From a bacterium (lineage in GTDB: Bacteria; Patescibacteriota; Minisyncoccia; 2-02-FULL-40-12; IGHO2-01-FULL-4-A): DNA of 64,000 nt. Each line of letters starts with the position of its first letter. Positions within the stretch are counted from its first letter, which is position 1. Below the pieces are notes generated by a model that saw nothing but the letters and a program-made list of their open reading frames with translations, had not been told where the DNA came from and searched no databases. The translations under genes were made by a program, and so were the position numbers. This document shows positions 1-8,877 of the stretch, piece by piece. The stretch lies in the NCBI GenBank assembly GCA_030698885.1, contig JAUYLN010000019.1, positions 62,001 to 126,000 on the forward strand, read 5' to 3'.

Positions 1-1
1 A

Positions 2-727
2 TCGGGATATTCAACCCAAATGGAAAAAGCGATTAAAGAATTTAGAAAAAAATTTGGAGAATTCCAGCTTGTAGCCGGCAACATAGGGACATCCGAACAG
101 GCCCGCGGCATAATTGAGTTTTCTGAAGGAGGAATTGATGGCTTAAAGATTGGACTTGGACCGGGCGGGGTATGCACGACCAGGATGAACACCGGCATTG
201 GTGTAATACAGTTTTATGCCGTTTTAGAAATTTACTGGGGTTTGATATTTAAATACGGATACAAACCCGAGAACATTCCTCCACTTTGTGCTGATGGAAA
301 CATCCGCTGCGGAGCCGATGTCTCACACGCGCTTATGGCGGGGTCTGATTCAATTATGGGAGGAACAATATTCTCCGCCACTAAAGAGACTCCCGGCATG
401 CCCTATCCTAAAGAAGACGGGGAATATAAGAAGATGAGGGGCATGGCCTCGACCGAAGCGTTAGCTGAAAGATATGAAGCAGAAGGATTTGACGATCCAA
501 TGGGTGAGGCTCTCAAAAAAAGCCCCGAGGGAATGGAAAGGGAAGTTAAAATTAAAGGCTCCGTAGAAAATATAATTAACAAACTAAACGGCGGCCTAAG
601 GTCTTTTATAAGCCATCGGGGAGCGCTGTCACTTGAAGAAGCCAAGCATAATTTTAACCCGTTCTGCCAAGAATATGGATTCACCATTTTAAAAGAGTCT
701 GGAATAAAAGAATCTTATGAAAGATAG
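2..727 (+). CDS. IMP dehydrogenase / GMP reductase family protein, 3' part
   Basis: This is the C-terminal part of a (beta/alpha)8-barrel enzyme of the IMPDH/GMPR family, which acts on IMP or GMP in guanine nucleotide synthesis in the cytoplasm. The frame is open from base 2, so the gene begins outside the window; the ATG at 20 is internal. Visible signatures are the catalytic-loop motif GPGGVCTTR with the active-site Cys, the phosphate-binding stretch CADGNIRCGAD followed by IMGGTIFSATKETPG, the flap motif KKMRGMAS, and a late EGM. The EGM and the following GGLRSFISHRGA favour IMP dehydrogenase over GMP reductase, but the upstream half is needed to decide. A hairpin terminator follows directly. 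Confidence 0.85.
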   Translation, partial: SGYSTQMEKAIKEFRKKFGEFQLVAGNIGTSEQARGIIEFSEGGIDGLKIGLGPGGVCTTRMNTGIGVIQFYAVLEIYWGLIFKYGYKPENIPPLCADGNIRCGADVSHALMAGSDSIMGGTIFSATKETPGMPYPKEDGEYKKMRGMASTEALAERYEAEGFDDPMGEALKKSPEGMEREVKIKGSVENIINKLNGGLRSFISHRGALSLEEAKHNFNPFCQEYGFTILKESGIKESYER

Positions 728-755
728 CCCGTCACATTGACGGGTTTTTATTTTT
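728..755 (+). terminator. Rho-independent terminator after the IMPDH-family gene
   Basis: A 7-bp stem CCCGTCA/TGACGGG with a 3-nt loop is followed by a T-rich run. It starts one base after the stop codon. Confidence 0.85.
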
Positions 756-791
756 GGGTTAATATACTAATGGTCACAGGAGGAGGGTACA

Positions 792-1532
792 TTGCCGATA
801 TTCTTAGAAAGGCCGAGGGAGCTCAAAAGAGTTGTTTTAAAAATTAGCGGGGAGTGCATCAGGCATGAGAGAGGTTTCGTTGTTGACTATCAGTCTGTTA
901 CAAAGATAGCGACAGAAATTTTCAAAGCTAAGGATAATACCCATTGCCAGATTGCAGTAGTAACGGGAGGATTCATAGACAGCGCCCTCCTTGAAAATGC
1001 AGGGGTATCGCGCCAATCCGCCGACGAAGTCGGTATTATTTCCACCATCTCGGCTTCAGTCCTTCTAGCCTCAGCTCTTGCCAGAATAGCCGGCAACGAG
1101 AAGGTCAGAATAGCAAGCTCTCCAGGAATCAGAGGTATAGCTGAAGAATATAACTCTCATAAAACATCGCACCACCTTTCAAGCAGACGTGTCGTAATAA
1201 TTGCAGGCGGAACCGGAAATCCACGAAGTTCCACCGACTATGCAGCTGTCCTGCGAGCATTTGAGCTAAGCGCCGAAATGGTTCTAAAGGGCACATTGGT
1301 CCGGGGCATAATGGATAAAGACCCCCGGTCACACGACGATCCAAATCTAATAGATCGCCTGTCTTACAAAGAATTTTTGGGGAATGATTATCCTCTGATG
1401 GATCCTCCGGCCGTATCAGAAGCCATGAAAGAGAACATGCCCATACGAATTTTTGACATATTCAAGCCGGGTAATCTTCTAGAAATTATCCGAAATCAGA
1501 ATCAAGATATCGGCTCCCTTATCTGCTCCTAA
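792..1532 (+). CDS. pyrH: UMP kinase
   Basis: Phosphorylates UMP to UDP (amino acid kinase fold, hexameric bacterial type). Seen: N-terminal RVVLKISGE, an internal AGGTGNPRSSTDYAA motif, then LKGT, GIMDKDPR and the C-terminal MDPPAVSEAM..MPIRIFDIFKPGNL pattern typical of PyrH. The 246-aa length fits. The start is TTG at 792, chosen because a strong AGGAGG site lies about 8 nt upstream and no ATG fits. The usual GGGNIFRG loop reads TGGFIDSALLE, so the protein is divergent. The gene stands alone between two terminators, not in the usual pyrH-frr pair. Confidence 0.88.
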   Translation: MPIFLERPRELKRVVLKISGECIRHERGFVVDYQSVTKIATEIFKAKDNTHCQIAVVTGGFIDSALLENAGVSRQSADEVGIISTISASVLLASALARIAGNEKVRIASSPGIRGIAEEYNSHKTSHHLSSRRVVIIAGGTGNPRSSTDYAAVLRAFELSAEMVLKGTLVRGIMDKDPRSHDDPNLIDRLSYKEFLGNDYPLMDPPAVSEAMKENMPIRIFDIFKPGNLLEIIRNQNQDIGSLICS

Positions 1533-1573
1533 GTAACTAGAGCATCCCTCATATAGCATAAGTGCGGGGCTTA

Positions 1574-1645
1574 CCCGGAAGTGCAATCTCGCTTTTTGTT
1601 TAGCCGAAAGGCCTGCGAGATTTCTACTTCCGGGCTTTTCTTTTT
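1574..1645 (+). terminator. Long terminator hairpin of the GGAAGTGNA/TCTACTTCC type
   Basis: A two-tier stem, CCCGGAAGT/ACTTCCGGG and AATCTCGC/GCGAGATT, is separated by an asymmetric internal loop and followed by CTTTTCTTTTTG. It lies between pyrH and tRNA-Asp. The lower stem and internal loop recur at 55101-55193 with a different upper stem. Confidence 0.7.
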
Positions 1646-1674
1646 GTTAAGAATCCTATAGAATAAACAACATT

Positions 1675-1752
1675 GCGGTGGTAGCTTAGCTGGTTTAAAG
1701 CGCTGCCCTGTCACGGCAGAGATCGTGGGTTCAAATCCCATCCACCGCGCCA
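1675..1752 (+). tRNA. tRNA-Asp (GTC)
   Basis: A full cloverleaf can be drawn: acceptor GCGGTGG/CCACCGC, anticodon stem CTGCC/GGCAG with loop CTGTCAC (anticodon GTC), and T-arm with loop GTTCAAAT. Discriminator G and an encoded CCA follow. tRNA-Asp is a queuosine substrate, which is notable because a queuosine-precursor transporter lies downstream. Confidence 0.97.
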
Positions 1753-1789
1753 ATAATTAAAAACTGCCCTGCGGTAGTTTTTGATTATT
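1753..1789 (+). terminator. AT-rich terminator hairpin after tRNA-Asp
   Basis: The inverted repeat AATAATTAAAAACTGCC/GGTAGTTTTTGATTATT has a CTGC loop and a T-run inside the 3' arm. A hairpin with the same loop lies after tRNA-Leu at 57197-57236. Confidence 0.7.
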
Positions 1790-1802
1790 ACTGGTCTGAT
1801 TA

Positions 1803-1914
1803 GATGGGACTTGAACGGCCGGAGCGAATGTGCTCACAGCAGTGAACACCGTGAGGCCTGGCCCTGAAGCAGAATTTTACGACGGTAAAATTCTGACTGA
1901 AGGCAAATCCCATC
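1803..1914 (+). ncRNA. tRNA-adjacent structured element, copy 1
   Basis: An ~112-nt element closed by a 7-bp stem GATGGGA/TCCCATC. It contains a small hairpin (GTGCTCAC..GTGAACAC) and an 11-bp hairpin CAGAATTTTAC/GTAAAATTCTG. Conserved single-stranded blocks are TTGAACGGCCGGA, GTGAGGCC and GAAGGC. It aligns over its whole length with copy 2 at 57060-57174 (minus strand), and stem bases change in compensating ways. Its 3' tail through 1924 nearly repeats the 3' end of the upstream tRNA-Asp, while its 5' end resembles the complement of a tRNA T-arm. It ends 1-2 nt before the ATG of the downstream transporter gene, so it could be a 5' leader, a small RNA or a tRNA-targeting element. Its identity is unknown to me. 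Confidence 0.65.
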
Positions 1915-1925
1915 CACTGCGCCCT

Positions 1926-2621
1926 ATGGAAACAGAACCCCGGGCTGATATTGCCCAGAACAGCAAATATTTTTTATACATAGCTATTTTTTTTGTCACA
2001 GTTTTGGTGGTATCAAACACCGTTGCGGTTAAACTTTTACAAATCGGCCCCCTGGTGCTTTCCGGCGCAACTCTAATATTCCCCATCAGCTACATCTTCG
2101 GGGATATTCTAACCGAAGTTTACGGCTACAGGGCTTCAAGAAAAATAATCTGGTCCGGATTCACGGCTTTGATTTTTATGTCTTTTATATACTGGCTGGT
2201 TCAAATGCTACCCGCACCGGCTTTCTGGGAAGGCCAAGGGGCTTATGAAACAATATTGGGCTCTGTGCCGAGGATTGTGCTCGGTTCCATAGTCGCGTAT
2301 TTTGCCGGCGAGTTCAGTAACTCATATGTCCTGTCCAGGATGAAAGTGCGCATGAACGGCAAGCATCTATGGGCACGCACGATAGGCTCAACCGTGGTCG
2401 GCGAAGGCGTGGATAGTGCTATTTTTGCAACCATAGCTTTCGCCGGAACACTGCCTGTGAATGCTCTGCTTAGTTTGATAATTTCTATCTATCTTTTTAA
2501 AGTTGCTTACGAGGTCGCCATAACTCCCCTTACTTATGTTATTGTAAATAAACTCAAAAAAGCAGAAGGGGTTGATGTATACGACAAAAATATAAGTTAC
2601 AACCCTTTTAAGTCAGGATAG
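1926..2621 (+). CDS. yhhQ: Queuosine precursor transporter, YhhQ/DUF165 family
   Basis: An integral membrane protein predicted to import a queuosine precursor (preQ0/preQ1 type) for tRNA modification. The sequence shows about six hydrophobic segments and the family signatures SNTVAVKLLQIGPLVLSGA, FPISYIFGDILTEVYGYR and the late TIGSTVVGEGVDSAIF. The reading frame is open upstream to a TTG at 1830, but those codons fall inside the structured element. The ATG at 1926 gives the normal ~231-aa length. The structured element and tRNA-Asp upstream are worth noting, because queuosine is placed in GUN-anticodon tRNAs including Asp; whether the element regulates this gene is inference. Confidence 0.85.
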   Translation: METEPRADIAQNSKYFLYIAIFFVTVLVVSNTVAVKLLQIGPLVLSGATLIFPISYIFGDILTEVYGYRASRKIIWSGFTALIFMSFIYWLVQMLPAPAFWEGQGAYETILGSVPRIVLGSIVAYFAGEFSNSYVLSRMKVRMNGKHLWARTIGSTVVGEGVDSAIFATIAFAGTLPVNALLSLIISIYLFKVAYEVAITPLTYVIVNKLKKAEGVDVYDKNISYNPFKSG

Positions 2622-2817
2622 TATGTCAATGGAACTTCTGCATGCGGGCCATAAATTATTATTGGCCTGCGCACCCTTCGGGTTTGCTTAATTTCATCGT
2701 TGAAAAACTCCGTTTCAGACTCACCATATTACAATATGGCTCGTCTGATACTCATTTTTCGCCTTGGACTTAAGCAAATGCAAAAGTTCTAAAAAAAATT
2801 TTAATATTCAAAATATA
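2622..2817. other. Intergenic hairpins before the PheRS gene
   Basis: Two nested inverted repeats: TGCGGGCCA/TGGCCTGCGCA near 2640-2675, and a larger imperfect palindrome about 2685-2780 closed by TTTGCTTAA/TTAAGCAAA with CACCATATT/ATATGG at its tip. No clear promoter or ribosome-binding site was seen. Confidence 0.4.
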
Positions 2818-3954
2818 ATGGCAAACATAAAAATAGATACAACTGAACAGGAAAAAATAGTTTCTTCTTTATCCGATAAAAAAGACGCGGAAAGTCTTCG
2901 CATGAAACGCTTTTTGGAAATGCCGGATTTATCAAGAACTCCCGGCAACCCCATAAATGAGCTCGCAAAAAAAATTGTGGAGCTTCCCGAATTCAAAGAT
3001 TTTGACATTATTGAAACCCCGGAAATAGTAAGGGCGGATGTCAGTTTTGATTTATTTAATTTCCCGCCGGACCATCCGGCCAGAAGCAAGTCAGATACTT
3101 ATTATATAGATGAGCACATTCTACGCACCCACACCACAATAATGTGGTACTACTACCTGCAAAATTCAAAAATTAAAAATCAAATATCAAAATTGGAACC
3201 TGTTGGCTCGCTCTCATACGGCAAGGTTTATAGAAAAGATGAAATAGACAGGCACCATATGAATGTTTTCCATCAAATGGACGGCTGGTATTTAATGCCA
3301 CGTAAACATAAAGTTATCGGCATTGAAGACCTGCAGAATGTCCTCATTAAAATAGCTCAGGCAATTTTCGGCAAAAATATAAAATATCGTTTTAATAAAG
3401 ACACGTTCCCATACACCGACCCTAGCATCGAGATGGAGATTGAGGTTAACAATAAGTGGGTTGAGGTTTTGGGCAGTGGAGTAGTCAGAGGTTCTGTGCT
3501 CAAAAACTTAGGCGTTGATCCTGAAATATATAACGGCTGGGCCTTCGGTTTTGGACTTGAGCGCCTTGCCATCATAAGCATGGAACTTCCTGATATCAGA
3601 CTACTTTGGTCAGAAGATCCAAGAATAAAAAAACAATTAAAGCTAGGCGCCGCCTTTAAAGAAGTGAGCAAATATCCTCCCATTACCCGCGATATTTCGT
3701 TTATAGTTGAAAAAAGTTTTGTGCCGAATAATTATTTTGACTTAATCCGCGATTTAGGCGGGGACCTGGTGGAAGAAGTTCAGCTTATTGATAAATACGA
3801 AGACGACAAAAAATTCGGACCGGATAAAATTAGCTACACCTATAGGGTTGTTTACCGAAGCATGGATCGCACCCTTACGGCAGAAGGAGTAGATAAAATA
3901 AATGACGAAGTTTATAAGCAAACAAAAGAACAGTTTGGTGCGGAATTAAGATAA
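2818..3954 (+). CDS. Phenylalanyl-tRNA synthetase, one-chain form (catalytic core fused to FDX-ACB)
   Basis: Charges tRNA-Phe. Residues ~60-275 are the class II catalytic core: LRTHTT, motif 2 region GKVYRKDEIDRHH..FHQMDG, and motif 3 GWAFGFGLERLAI. Residues ~285-378 are a ferredoxin-fold anticodon-binding domain (KYPPITRDISF ... SMDRTLTAEGV ... FGAELR), which in ordinary bacteria sits at the end of PheT. This is the layout of the mitochondrial monomeric enzyme. No pheT lies in the window. The start is taken as ATG 2818; an in-frame TTG at 2764 would add 18 unlikely residues. A stretch of low-complexity DNA (3163-3200, KIKNQISK) matches an intergenic repeat and is inserted before motif 2. Confidence 0.85.
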   Translation: MANIKIDTTEQEKIVSSLSDKKDAESLRMKRFLEMPDLSRTPGNPINELAKKIVELPEFKDFDIIETPEIVRADVSFDLFNFPPDHPARSKSDTYYIDEHILRTHTTIMWYYYLQNSKIKNQISKLEPVGSLSYGKVYRKDEIDRHHMNVFHQMDGWYLMPRKHKVIGIEDLQNVLIKIAQAIFGKNIKYRFNKDTFPYTDPSIEMEIEVNNKWVEVLGSGVVRGSVLKNLGVDPEIYNGWAFGFGLERLAIISMELPDIRLLWSEDPRIKKQLKLGAAFKEVSKYPPITRDISFIVEKSFVPNNYFDLIRDLGGDLVEEVQLIDKYEDDKKFGPDKISYTYRVVYRSMDRTLTAEGVDKINDEVYKQTKEQFGAELR

Positions 3955-3979
3955 TCTACCAATTACCAATCAAATCACC

Positions 3980-3999
3980 CCTGCCTGCCGGCAGGCAGG
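3980..3999. repeat. Perfect 20-bp palindrome
   Basis: CCTGCCTGCCGGCAGGCAGG. Identical copies lie at 18075-18094, 24160-24179 and 52912-52931; diverged copies occur inside gatA and metG. Confidence 0.9.
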
Positions 4000-4042
4000 A
4001 ATATACGAATTTGTCTGCATGTAGACACTAATTCGTCAACGG

Positions 4043-4127
4043 TTTTACGGTTTCGCAGCCCGTATGGTTATACGCATGACGTGATACTTTTTGCCACGAT
4101 ACGGGCGGCGATTAACATATAACGTAT
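4043..4127 (+). repeat. Nested ~85-bp structured repeat, copy A
   Basis: Matches 22751-22837 in reverse orientation over both flanks (TTTTACGGTTTCGCAGCCCG ... CCACGATACGGGC). Its core GCCCGTAT/ATACGGGC can form a hairpin. The centres of the two copies differ. Confidence 0.75.
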
Positions 4128-4165
4128 GACGAGTATTAGTATCAAATTAGTAATTAGTAGATGAC

Positions 4166-4636
4166 ATGGAAAAACCTAAGATATTGGCAAAAGATAACTA
4201 TTTAGCCATGATACAAAACAGCATCGGAACAGAAATGTTCCGAAATTTTTATATGGCAATAGACAGTCAAAAGATAGACATCCTAAAAAATGGACTGCTG
4301 TCTTGCGCTGTTTTTGTTTCAAGTATTCTGTATCTCAACAAAATGATATCAGGACTCCATGCCACAGTTGATTCAACCAAAAAAGATATAGAAAAAAGTG
4401 GGTGGAAGAAAGTTGAGAATCCGAAAGTAGGAGATGTATTAATCTGGGAAGCAATGAAATGGCCGGGAAACGATACCGCCAACAAACATATCGGCTTTTA
4501 TATCAGTAACGACGAAGCTATAAGCAATGACTCTTTTGGCGGCTCTCCTAAAAAGCACCATCTTACTTATGGCATCAAAGATGGCAAGCCCGTTAGAAAA
4601 ATAGAGGATATTTATAGATACGAGTTTTCCATCTAA
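4166..4636 (+). CDS. NlpC/P60- or CHAP-like cysteine hydrolase, putative
   Basis: A 156-aa protein without signal peptide. The arrangement LSCAVFVSS (Cys47), GDVLIWEA, then KHIGFYISND (His108) matches the Cys-His layout of the papain-like NlpC/P60/CHAP superfamily that cleaves peptidoglycan peptides or amides. The N-terminal third is helical and unlike a typical NlpC leader. It starts at the ATG right after the intergenic repeat, with no Shine-Dalgarno site. Assignment rests on the motif pattern only; the substrate and export route are unknown. Confidence 0.6.
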   Translation: MEKPKILAKDNYLAMIQNSIGTEMFRNFYMAIDSQKIDILKNGLLSCAVFVSSILYLNKMISGLHATVDSTKKDIEKSGWKKVENPKVGDVLIWEAMKWPGNDTANKHIGFYISNDEAISNDSFGGSPKKHHLTYGIKDGKPVRKIEDIYRYEFSI

Positions 4637-4665
4637 AAATACCGGAAAAACAGGTTTTTTTAGTG

Positions 4666-4694
4666 TTGTGCTGTGACCTATATTTTGGTATAAT
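4666..4694 (+). promoter_or_regulatory. Sigma-70-type promoter for gyrB
   Basis: TTGTGC, 17-nt spacer, TATAAT. The predicted start site is about 50 nt upstream of the gyrB ATG. Confidence 0.75.
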
Positions 4695-4697
4695 TAA

Positions 4698-6872
<2,175 letters not shown>

Positions 6873-6938
6873 TCTGGATTCTTGATGTCTTGCCAGTGGA
6901 CTATTGTCTATAGTCTCTGGGCTATAAACTGTTCAGAT

Positions 6939-6968
6939 TTGACTGTCAATTATGAATTATGCTATACT
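6939..6968 (+). promoter_or_regulatory. Promoter for secE-nusG-rplK
   Basis: TTGACT, 18-nt spacer, TATACT with an extended TGC just before the -10. A small GC hairpin (ATCCC/GGGAT) lies downstream at ~6980-6997, before the intergenic repeat. Confidence 0.8.
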
Positions 6969-7006
6969 GGGAAATATCAAATCCCTGCGGGGATTTTAAA
7001 ATACTA

Positions 7007-7102
7007 TAATCTACCAATTACCAATAAAGTCACGAATATACCAATTGAATTTCATACTGGCATATTAGTATCTTGGTATAAAATTAGTAATTAGCAGACA
7101 AG
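7007..7102. repeat. Intergenic palindromic repeat before secE
   Basis: Ends are TAATCTACCAATTACC and TAGTAATTAGCAGACA, again directly before the next ATG. Confidence 0.75.
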
Positions 7103-7282
7103 ATGGATAAAGTAATATCATTTTTCAAAGATGTAAAATTAGAGCTTTCCAGGGTAAATTGGCCCACCAAACAACAAACCGCAAAATACACGGTAGTCGT
7201 TATAGCTGTGAGCTTGGCCATAGCCGGATTCCTGGGAGGCCTGGATGCTATATTTCAGTACGTGCTAAATAAGATAATATAA
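7103..7282 (+). CDS. secE: Preprotein translocase subunit SecE
   Basis: A 59-aa single-span subunit of the SecYEG channel. The reading begins MDKVISFFKDVKLELSRVNW, with the conserved ELSRVNWPT amphipathic motif, followed by one transmembrane helix (~residues 28-50). Size and topology are those of minimal SecE, and position directly before nusG is the classic bacterial order. No Shine-Dalgarno site; the ATG follows the intergenic repeat. Confidence 0.93.
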   Translation: MDKVISFFKDVKLELSRVNWPTKQQTAKYTVVVIAVSLAIAGFLGGLDAIFQYVLNKII

Positions 7283-7364
7283 TCTACCAATTACAAATAA
7301 AATCACTAATATACTAATAGGAAATGGATTAGTATATTAGTACAAAATTAGTAATTAGTAGATG
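7281..7364. repeat. Intergenic palindromic repeat between secE and nusG
   Basis: Begins on the secE stop codon (TAATCTACCAATTAC) and ends TAGTAATTAGTAGATGAA directly before the nusG ATG. Confidence 0.8.
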
Positions 7365-7366
7365 AA

Positions 7367-7912
7367 ATGCCTAAACAGATAGAAACAAAAGAAAAGAAGT
7401 GGTATGCCATTCATACCTATTCAGGATATGAAGACAATGTAACTCACAACCTCAAGCAAAGGGTTGAGTCTTTAGGTTACGAAGATAAGATATTCAGCGT
7501 TCTTGTCCCTAAAGAGAAGAAGATAAAAATAAAGGGCGGAAAAAGAGTAACTGTTGAAGAAAAAATATATCCGGGCTACGTACTTGTTGAAATGATAGTA
7601 AGTGATGATTCATGGTATGTTGTCAGAAACACCCCGAACGTAACCGGATTCATCGGAGCCGGCACAACCCCAACCCCTCTGTCCAGCGAAGAAGTAGAGA
7701 CTCTAATGAAAAGAATGGGCGTTGATGAACCGAAATACAAATTTGACATTGAGATAGGGGATACTGTAAAAGTAACAGACGGACCGTTTAAAGACTTTGA
7801 CGGCAGAGTGTCAGAAATTGATACCGAAAGAGGTCGGGTGAAAGTACTGGTTACAATGTTCGGCAGAGAAACCCCCGTAGAACTGGATTTTCTGCAGGTG
7901 AAGAAAATTTAG
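7367..7912 (+). CDS. nusG: Transcription termination/antitermination protein NusG
   Basis: Binds RNA polymerase and couples it to Rho or the ribosome. NGN domain (KKWYAIHTYSGYEDNV ... KIYPGYVLVEM ... WYVVRNTPNVTGFIG) is followed by a KOW domain (GDTVKVTDGPFKDFDGRVSEID). The 181-aa length is standard. It follows secE, and rplK comes next, as in most bacteria. Confidence 0.97.
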   Translation: MPKQIETKEKKWYAIHTYSGYEDNVTHNLKQRVESLGYEDKIFSVLVPKEKKIKIKGGKRVTVEEKIYPGYVLVEMIVSDDSWYVVRNTPNVTGFIGAGTTPTPLSSEEVETLMKRMGVDEPKYKFDIEIGDTVKVTDGPFKDFDGRVSEIDTERGRVKVLVTMFGRETPVELDFLQVKKI

Positions 7913-7917
7913 TTATA

Positions 7918-8081
7918 AGAACATCGATTCCAATTGATATCTCGGCAGATTTATCGGCTGCAAGCCTCTGGCTTGGCCGATCTGCCGAACGTAAAATTAC
8001 TCCAAAGAAGCAAATCTCTCGGAAGCAATAGGATAGGCACTTCTTTACCGCAATTTTACTGATATCAATTTGAACCTTCGA
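7918..8081 (+). ncRNA. Three-way-junction leader between nusG and rplK
   Basis: A ~160-nt foldable region. The closing stem is AATTGATATC/GATATCAATT. Arm 1 is TCGGCAGAT/ATCTGCCGA extended by CGGC/GCCG and AAGCC/GGCTT. Arm 2 is GTAAAATT/AATTTTAC extended by AAAGAAG/CTTCTTT. It ends just before the rplK ATG. It could be a ribosomal-protein-binding leader or another intergenic palindromic element; I see no match to a leader I know. Confidence 0.5.
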
Positions 8082-8085
8082 CGAG

Positions 8086-8508
8086 ATGGCTAAAAAAATC
8101 AAAACAATTATAAAACTTCAGGTGGTAGGCGGTAAGGCAACGCCGGCGCCTCCTGTCGGAACCGCACTCGGACCTCATGGATTGAACATCCAGGAATTTG
8201 TCGTTAAATTTAATGACGCTACCAAAGAAAAAGTGGGCCAAGTTACGCCGGTTGAGATAACGGTTTATGAAGACAGGAGTTTTGATTTTAAACTTAAAAC
8301 TCCTCCGGCTGCATTCCTCTTAAGACAGGCCGCGGGCATTGAGAAAGGTTCCGGCGAACCGAACAAGAGCAAGGTAGGCAAGGTCACCAAAGAACAGGTC
8401 CGCCAAATCGCCGAACAAAAAATGGAAGATTTAAACGCCAACGACATTGACGCCGCTATGAAAATAGTAGCCGGCACCGCCCGCTCTATGGGCATTGAAG
8501 TCAAGTAG
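8086..8508 (+). CDS. rplK: 50S ribosomal protein L11 (uL11)
   Basis: A component of the GTPase-associated centre. Conserved [34 protein letters not shown], the [12 protein letters not shown] segment and the C-terminal [16 protein letters not shown] are all present; length 140 aa is normal. The next gene is not rplA, although rplK-rplA is the usual order. The stop is followed by a low-complexity stretch and a terminator. Confidence 0.97.
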   Translation: MAKKIKTIIKLQVVGGKATPAPPVGTALGPHGLNIQEFVVKFNDATKEKVGQVTPVEITVYEDRSFDFKLKTPPAAFLLRQAAGIEKGSGEPNKSKVGKVTKEQVRQIAEQKMEDLNANDIDAAMKIVAGTARSMGIEVK

Positions 8509-8740
8509 GGAATAACTGAGCGAGAGCGAAGGAATACTGAGGCCAAGAGGCCGAACGTATAGAGGTGAAATGAGTACTTCATTCTTCAGCATAAACTCCG
8601 ACGACCGAACGAGAGCAAGCGACTGAACGTGAGTAAAGAAGTACTGAGCGAAGCACCGCGAACGTGGGAGTACTGAGTTCAGAAGAACGAATGTACGGAA
8701 TGCTGACGCAGTAGCGGAAGCGTGAAGTAAACAGATTGCC
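8509..8740. other. Gene-free, repeat-like stretch after rplK
   Basis: Contains many short imperfect direct repeats of the type ACTGAGCGAGAGCGAAGGA and ACTGAACGTGAG. No convincing ORF or RNA gene was seen. Confidence 0.4.
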
Positions 8741-8778
8741 CCAATAAAAAAACTGTCTGAAGACAGGTTTTTTATTGG
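8741..8778 (+). terminator. Terminator after rplK region
   Basis: CCAATAAAAAAACTGTCT/AGACAGGTTTTTTATTGG is a near-perfect stem with a 2-nt loop. Confidence 0.85.
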
Positions 8779-8798
8779 ATAACTTAATCCAAAAATCA

Positions 8799-8827
8799 TT
8801 GACAATACGTATATAATATGATAATAT
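8799..8827 (+). promoter_or_regulatory. Promoter for the 8878 secreted-protein gene
   Basis: TTGACA, 17-nt spacer, TAATAT. This is a consensus-like -35 with a UTR of ~45 nt containing GGAGG. Confidence 0.8.
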
Positions 8828-8877
8828 TATAGTAACCTGTGCCGAAAGCACATTAAAAACAAGGATACGGAGGCGTC

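Larger units (their letters stand above)
3952..4165. repeat. Stop-to-start intergenic palindromic repeat, with nested elements
   Basis: It begins on the pheS stop (TAATCTACCAATTACC) and ends with TAGTAATTAGTAGATGAC directly before the next ATG. Inside are the 20-bp palindrome at 3980-3999 and the ~85-bp nested element at 4043-4127. Confidence 0.8.

Noticed and set aside
1129-1344. Minus-strand ORFs inside pyrH and similar shadow ORFs elsewhere
   Set aside because: Antisense to a well-supported gene, without start signals or family resemblance.
1803-1924. Hammerhead ribozyme or known preQ1 riboswitch
   Set aside because: CTGA and GAAG blocks flank a stem, but the CUGANGA/GAAA core is not met, and no preQ1 aptamer consensus was recognised. 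Kept as unknown.
1803-1924. Integration att site: direct repeat of the tRNA-Asp 3' end
   Set aside because: The repeat brackets only ~170 bp with no integrase. Noted as part of the tRNA-mimic finding instead.
6882-7094. 70-aa ORF after gyrB
   Set aside because: It covers the secE promoter and the palindromic repeat; the translation is low quality and has no start signals.
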